Of a DNA stretch of 64,000 nucleotides, positions 59,518 through 64,000 are shown piece by piece (the stretch's first letter is position 1; each line of letters begins with the position of its first letter). Under the pieces are notes generated by a model. That model saw nothing but the letters and a program-made list of their open reading frames with translations, was not told the origin of the DNA and did no database searches. Origin of the DNA: Massariosphaeria phaeospora (taxonomy: Eukaryota; Ascomycota; Dothideomycetes; Pleosporales); the NCBI GenBank assembly GCA_011032825.1, contig JAADJZ010000025.1:62001-126000 (forward strand), written 5' to 3'. The translations under genes and the position numbers were made by a program.

Positions 59518-59908
59518 CGCTGGCGAATAGGTAGAGAGTACCTATCGATGGGTATAGGTTGGGTTATAGGTCGCACAGACCTTGGGTTAAAGTTGAGTTA
59601 GAGTTAACCTAGCGTGGGTAGGGGTTGGGTTAGGGTGGTCAAAGCTCTGGGTTGGGGGTTAGGTTAGAGTTACCTAAATAGTTAAGAAACTGTGATAAGT
59701 AAATGTGATAAATATACATAGAAAACTTAATATTAATATAGGTTGTAAATATTATGTAAGACCCAACCACAACTCTAAGCTTTGACCACTCTAACCCAAC
59801 CTCTACCCAAGCTGCTTAGTAACTAGCGCGGGTTAAGGCTAGGGTTGGGTTGAGGTCTGACGTAAGCTAACCCAACCCTAACTCAACCTCTACCCATTTA
59901 CCAGCCTA
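59518..59908. mobile_element. 391-bp MITE with 10-bp target duplication, second intact copy
   Basis: Exactly 391 bp and the reverse complement of the copy at 32172. It is flanked by GCTTTACTTA (59508-59517) and GCTTTACTAA (59909-59918). Ends are CGCTGGCGAATAGG and ATTTACCAGCCTA. Telomere-like GGGTTAG/GGTTGGG runs are well preserved. Confidence 0.9.
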
Positions 59909-59918
59909 GCTTTACTAA

Positions 59919-60139
59919 AACTTTTTCTACGCTATTAATTATGTAGAAGCTTGCGCTTTAGCTAAAAAAAACTTTTTAATAAGCGCTTTCTAAGCTCTTT
60001 GCCTACGCAATAAATTATAGTTTTGTAAAACTTAGCTAAAAGAACTTTTTTACAAGCTTCTTTACGCTTTTTGCTTACGCAATTAACTAGATTCCTACTT
60101 AAAACCTAGCTAAAAAGAACTTTTTACAAGCTAAACAAC
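59919..60139. repeat. Short repeats AGCTAAAARGAACTTTTTACAAGC
   Basis: Three imperfect copies spaced 50-90 bp, with a fourth, unmutated relative near 60713-60740 (TAGCCAAAAAGAACTTTTCC). They look like RIP-damaged copies of the repeated flank at 60577-60905. Confidence 0.5.
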
Positions 60140-60141
60140 TA

Positions 60142-60547
60142 ACGTACTTTACGAGTTCGCTGCCCACACGGGTTCGCCGCCTACTAAATTTTACTAAAGA
60201 AAATCAATAATCTAGAGCTTAATAACTCTTAACCTACTTAATAAAATTCTCTAAAAATTTAATATATTATTTCTGTATATATAAACTTTCTAGTTCTAAG
60301 ATTACTAAGCTCTAGCTAGTCTAGAAAAGTAGATAGCTTAGAGCGCACGGATAATTTAAGCTTTTCTTTAATAACTTTCTAAATACTAAAGTTGTAGCTT
60401 AGTAATCTAGGAATCTAAAAGTTTATATAGATGCAGCTTAGTAGTAAAAATTTTAGAGAATTTTATTAAGTAGGTTAAGGTTATTAAGCTCTAGATTATT
60501 GATTTTCCTTAGTAAAATTCGGTGGGCGGCGAACTCGTAAGGTACGT
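60142..60547. mobile_element. Non-autonomous pogo-type MITE (406 bp, foldback)
   Basis: It starts ACGTACTTTACGAGTTCG and ends with the inverted copy, with TA at 60140-60141 and 60548-60549. Terminal units GTTCGCYGCCYAC lie at 60155 and 60172, but the right end has only one unit. The arms remain complementary for about 110 bp, so it can fold into a long hairpin. No coding capacity. Its tip is of the P6/P8 type, but the unit differs from both. Confidence 0.87.
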
Positions 60548-60576
60548 TAACTAGTTGAGCTAGATAAAGAAATTCT

Positions 60577-60905
60577 ACATGCTAGGTACGATGTTATTGT
60601 CGGCAGTTATTAGAACTCTTTGTTTTCGCAGTAGCAGGCTTTCGCTTTCTCAAGGAACTTTACTTTCCTTAGCGCTGCGCACGGCTAGTAAAAAGCTCCT
60701 TTTTAGACCTAGCCAAAAAGAACTTTTCCTAAGCCTATCGACTACTCGACTCGGATATTGTAAAGAGAACCTACACGCTAGGTACGATGTTATCGTCGGC
60801 AGTCGTCAGGATCGGCTGGTCTAAGAGTGGCGGGGCTTCGTTCTCCTAAAGAACTTTACCTTCCTCAGCTCTGCGCACAGCCAGCAAAAAACTCCTTTTT
60901 AGGAC
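60577..60905. repeat. Degenerate direct duplication at the RIP boundary
   Basis: Units 60577-60712 and 60772-60905 start CTACATGCTAGGTACG and CTACACGCTAGGTACG and end AAAAAGCTCC and AAAAAACTCC. They are spaced about 195 bp and by eye about three quarters identical. The left unit is richer in C-to-T changes. On the minus strand the right unit encodes the end of the short frame 60846-61043. Confidence 0.75.
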
Positions 60906-61043
60906 GGTTTCACCCCACAACGCTGTTTTCACCAAGTCCCATGAAGTGTTATCTAGGTTGAAGTCGCGTTTGTCGTCCTCGTCCTTCTCTAGTATCAGGC
61001 GGAGGGCGTGTATTTGCCCGCCGTAGCGCTCTATGCTAAACAT
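60846..61043 (-). CDS. Short open frame, doubtful
   Basis: 65 codons from an ATG at 61043. The composition is protein-like (RLILEKDEDDKRDFNLDN), and its last part lies in a duplicated segment. Its start overlaps the end of another minus-strand frame (61036-61338, Arg-rich, no features) by eight bases. They could be parts of one broken or spliced gene related to the hypothetical gene upstream, or chance. No family recognised. Confidence 0.25.
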   Translation of the reverse strand: MFSIERYGGQIHALRLILEKDEDDKRDFNLDNTSWDLVKTALWGETVLKRSFLLAVRRAEEGKVL

Positions 61044-61373
61044 CGCCCAAATCTGATTCCAAAACTAGGCACTGGAGATCGTGAGATCTACGGTGATAGT
61101 TCTCTCGAATGAAGGTAATTCGCTTCGCAGCCCATCTTCTTTGATGTGTTGTCAGAGTTCCTCGGCCTTGGGCGTCTTGGCAGAATATTGCTATGATACT
61201 TCGACACTTAGTGGAGTCCGTGGTGATGCTGGCTCCCGTTGAGTAGAGCCTAGTGGCTCGTCTATTGCATGCTCTTTCGGTTCTTCTCCTAGATCCGGTT
61301 TCATCCAGGTAGGGATGTGCGAGCTGTCGATGACGCATTTCCCGTCCCAGTTGCTCGACCCGAATCTGCCCCT

Positions 61374-62175
61374 CTAGATGGAGGCGCTACTGGAGTGTCT
61401 AACATACATGAGCGCATGTATACATCGATTATATGCCTCCAGCTGGCATTCGCCGAGGTCCGTGAAAGGTCCGAGCTTGGGGAGTATGACGGCGTTGATG
61501 TCGATGGTGGGGGGAACAAGGCCTTTTTGACGTTGGAAGACACTTTGCGCTGCGGCGACATCATCCTGCGATAACCCGTCCGAGGAAGAACGACCTTTCT
61601 CGATCGTTCTATACATCTGGGCCAGGCAGAGAGCGATTCTCCGCCGACTGTGGGTCTTGCCTTCCTCTACAGGGTAAGCCTCCAAAGGGTCTTTTTCGCT
61701 TCGCAGCTCATCCTGATGATCTCGGAGACAATCCAATGCCTCGTGGCTGCGGAAGCGATACTCGTCCACCATGATGTTCACCAATTGGAGGACGTAAGGG
61801 CTCATGGCGAACCGGCGCAAGCCCGAGAGATCCGTGTAACCCAGGTAGGCTGCGCACTTGCCTTCTTGCTCCCAAACCTTGATGAATGATTTGGTGGACA
61901 GCTCTTCTCCAGGCTTCAAGAGTATGCCAGTGCTCTTCGCCTTGTGGGCCTTCCTGGCCTTCTTTTTGGGTGGCGAGTCAACGACTGACGAGTCGGCGGG
62001 CGTTCGCGGGGTCGAGGGAGCGGTAGACGAAGGGGGTGAAGGCTCTCGGTGTATAAGGTACACCAGAGGACGGCGCTTCGCTAGATACACCTAGTGGAGC
62101 CTTTAGCAGTGTCTAGCGACAAGCCGAAAGAGGTCTTTTTGCCTTACCCGAAAGAGGTCTTTTTGCGTTACCCAT
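61374..62175 (-). CDS. Hypothetical protein with basic nuclear-localisation-like stretch
   Basis: I do not recognise this protein. The uninterrupted frame ends at 61374 and is open back to 62090, but it has no ATG there. A plausible model uses the ATG at 62175, a 28-nt first exon (62148-62175), an intron 62081-62147 (donor GTAAGG, branch-like GCTAAAG, acceptor TAG) and exon 2 62080-61374, giving 735 nt or 244 residues in frame. Residues ~25-60 are Pro/Ser/Thr-rich, followed by PPKKKARKAHKAK, a likely nuclear signal. The rest is a mixed helical domain (SFIKVWEQEGKCAAYLGYTD, HSRRRIALCLAQMYRTIEKG). It is not mutated by RIP and lies about 0.8 kb inside the boundary. The splice model is inferred. 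Confidence 0.55.
62124..62171. repeat. 24-bp tandem duplication
   Basis: Two 24-bp units (CCGAAAGAGGTCTTTTTGCC and continuation) differing by one base. On the minus strand each contains a GTAA that could serve as a splice donor, right at the proposed first exon. Confidence 0.85.
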
Positions 62176-63099
62176 GATGATGGAGGACGCGTAGGCTTTA
62201 GTAGCGCAAGTAAAGTGCTCGCTCGAACCGAAATATGCAATCGGGCGGTATACTGTGACCAGGGCTTACTTTGACTGACATCTCAGCAGTTGCGCTGTGT
62301 TACTTTTGGCGGATCAAAGGTATAGACGAAACTAGGCCGATCGAAACTCGAGTACGGGATGTAAGAATGAGAGGAAGTAGGGAAGGTAGAGAGAATGTGA
62401 GTAGAAACATCCAGGCTCTCTTCATACCTTTACCTTCTCAGCTCAGCTACTGTTGGCCTCAAGGACTGAATAGGTACAAGAGGTGAACCGGTTTCTAGAG
62501 ACCATAACGTCTCTTGTAAGACATCATCCCTTCTTCTCGACTTTACTTATTAACCTTGCAGAAGTCCAGTCCTGCTTCGACTGTTGCACTTTTTACCATC
62601 CCTACACTGGCCTCATACTATTGACAGATTGACAGGTAGAGGCGGCGAATAGTATAGCAAGACTCCTGTTTCTCTCTTGTGGATTTCACGTCACCTATAC
62701 CTATATCTTGATGACTGGCCTCGTATCGAACTTGGTAGGAAAAGTGGTGAACAGAGATCTCAGACTCTTGTCAACTTTACTTATAACACCACACCACGTT
62801 TCGACTGCGTATGTTGGAACTAACTTTGCGCTGCATCAGCTTTTCCCGTTGCTCTTGTACGGCCAGTCGAACTCGGCAATCATAGCCTGACTGTCGCTCC
62901 AACTGCACGATGCGCCTGGTCGCACGCTACTCTCTAGTCGAGAAAGCCCCTTTCGTAGTATTTGCTAGCCCGCTCCAGCAACAGATACCTTTCACCTAAA
63001 AGAGTCTGTTTCTGGACACCTCACAAACCTGGTCTCAATAGCATTTTCCTAACCGGATGCTAGCTCGTCCTAGCTGAATTGTTCCTCCCGCCCACTCGC
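62176..63099. other. Intergenic region
   Basis: Normal composition. Open frames here (62271-62486, 62708-62890) are short and featureless. No tRNA or other RNA gene was seen. It holds the promoter side of the hypothetical gene and the 3' side of the phosphatase gene. Confidence 0.6.
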
Positions 63100-63774
63100 C
63101 TAGCTAGCCAGCTTCTTGTTCCTTTTTCTCCAAATCCTGACCCCGGCATCGATCCCGTCCCTTGTCACACCGTCCCTAACAAGCCACATAACCACGCCCA
63201 ACACCTCCACATTCTTATTCCGGCTCTCATCGTCAAAGAACAGCATGTCTTCGTACTCGATGCCGCTGTCCCGGTGGATGCGCTCGAGATGCGTGGTCTT
63301 GGTGCCCGGGTATATCTGCAGGTGGGCGAAGTAGTCGAACGCGCGCTTGGAGGGCTGGGTCGCGCTGGGGGCTTTCAGGAGCTGGAGCATCTCGCGGCCG
63401 AGGTCTGGGGCGTGGGTTCGCGAGGCGGCGCCAATCTCGATGCCTTTTTGTCGGAGCTGCGAATGTCAGAAAGAGGACTCCAGGGACACGAGCTGGGCAG
63501 TAGAGCGTACCGCATCTAATATGCCTGCGACGTCACTGTAGAAGCCGAAGCTCTCGCCGTATCGGTCCTTGACTTTCAGCCCGCCCTCTACGGCCTTGAG
63601 GGGCCCTGTAACGTGCGTGTCCACCCAGAACGGCCATAACGTGTAGTCTAGGTCAAACACAACTATCCTCGGAAGCGGCAGGCCGTCTGTAAATGTCGCT
63701 GGCCATGCCGTCTTTGCCGCGGGCTCAGTTGTGGTTGGGGTGGCATCGGACGAGGACACGCCACGGCGGGGCAT
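63100..63774 (-). CDS. Magnesium-dependent phosphatase (MDP-1 type, HAD superfamily)
   Basis: Two exons (63774-63511 and 63456-63100) with a 54-nt intron (63457-63510: donor GTACGC, branch-like CTGAC, acceptor CAG) give 206 residues; animal MDP-1 is about 165-176. HAD motif I is [11 protein letters not shown] (Asp41 nucleophile, Asp43), motif II AASRT (Ser100), the motif III Lys is in YPGTKTTH (Lys141), and motif IV is FFDDESRN (Asp163, Asp164). All catalytic residues are present. The enzyme hydrolyses phosphate from small protein-bound or sugar substrates (MDP-1 is known to act on phosphotyrosine and on fructosamine-6-phosphate) and is cytosolic. The N-terminal 35 residues are Ser/Thr/Ala/Pro-rich. 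The start is the first in-frame ATG. Using GTGTCC as donor would add nine residues; the longer intron gives the better family fit. Clean sequence, no RIP damage. Confidence 0.9.
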
Positions 63775-64000
63775 TGCGGAACCGCTGAACAGACGTGCGG
63801 GTGGGAAAAGAAGTACAAGAGCCGCTGTGAGGAGCACGTAAGAGGAGACTGCGCTAGCCAGAACCGGGGATGCTTCCGCAGTGTTGACTCTTCCCGAGGT
63901 CCACTTCCAAGGTTGAGTTTCGTTGTCGTGGCGGCGCGTGCGCGTGCGGTGCGCGTGCTCTGTGCCAGCTGGCGTGCTGGTGGCTGATGTGGCGCTGCGG
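63775..64000. promoter_or_regulatory. Upstream region of the phosphatase gene
   Basis: GC-rich 5' flank with an alternating purine-pyrimidine run (GCGCGTGCGCGTGCGG, around 63934-63950). No TATA box is seen. The frame upstream of the ATG stays open, but it has no other ATG before the window edge. Confidence 0.4.

Noticed and set aside
1..60550. Classical CpA-directed RIP
   Set aside because: CA and TG remain frequent (CAACAAC, GCAGC). The LTR pair of Gyp-D shows only 3 of 14 changes at CpA/TpG, while all fit a preceding pyrimidine.
60579..60824. 81-codon plus-strand frame
   Set aside because: It runs through the degenerate direct duplication and starts without ATG context. Probably chance.
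61036..61338. 100-codon minus-strand frame
   Set aside because: Arg-rich with no domain, and chance frames of this length are common at this base composition. It is mentioned only with the neighbouring short frame.
63079..63519. 146-codon plus-strand frame
   Set aside because: Antisense to the MDP-1 phosphatase exon 2, which carries the conserved HAD motifs.

Overview
The window is eukaryotic, and most likely a filamentous ascomycete fungus. The right end (about 60.9-64 kb) has normal base composition. It carries short-intron genes, including a clear HAD-family magnesium-dependent phosphatase (MDP-1 type). The first ~60.5 kb is an AT-rich block made almost wholly of dead transposons saturated with C-to-T and G-to-A transitions, the mark of RIP (repeat-induced point mutation) or a similar process. 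I see no bacterial genes, rRNA, tRNA or CRISPR array.

Layout, 1-10 kb: overlapping relics of pogo/Fot1-type DNA transposons (TA target, ends ACGT...ACGT), a hAT fragment, a 10-bp-target MITE split by a pogo element, a possible solo LTR, and one well-preserved 1864-bp pogo element (7431-9294). 10-42 kb: a nest of four Ty3/gypsy chromoviruses. Gyp-A (10053-42237) contains Gyp-B (16134-37439), which contains Gyp-C (18034-31480), which contains Gyp-D (23796-31272, minus strand). Gyp-B, C and D each have a perfect 5-bp target duplication (AATAG, TTTCG, GATAC). Decay increases outward: Gyp-D is youngest and most readable, and its sister Gyp-B is ruined. The right LTR of Gyp-A is split by a pogo element that is itself split by another pogo element. 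42-58 kb: a second nest. A pogo element (44611-57654) holds a MULE (which holds another pogo element), a hAT relic split by a pogo element, and a MITE. 58-60.5 kb: three non-autonomous elements. 60.5-64 kb: the RIP boundary, a degenerate direct duplication, an unrecognised protein gene and the MDP-1 gene.

Three observations stand out. (1) The mutations do not follow the classical CpA context. In every pair I aligned by hand, the mutated C follows a pyrimidine (TpC, CpC), while GpC is spared; the two Gyp-D LTRs differ at 14 sites and all 14 fit. (2) Every readable end of the pogo family has the same plan: TA, ACGT, about 13 bp, then a 17-bp unit repeated in tandem. The unit sequence changes from element to element, and two otherwise matching 1864-bp elements differ at their tips mainly in this unit. 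The 17-bp period equals the length of the CENP-B box bound by the related CENP-B DNA-binding domain. (3) Gyp-D carries, downstream of pol and on the opposite strand, what looks like a spliced gene: four exons, three phase-consistent introns of 49-56 nt, and four internal stops that each fit the mutation signature.

All coordinates of relic elements come from reading by eye. TIR, LTR and TSD positions are good to a few bases; internal coding limits are approximate.
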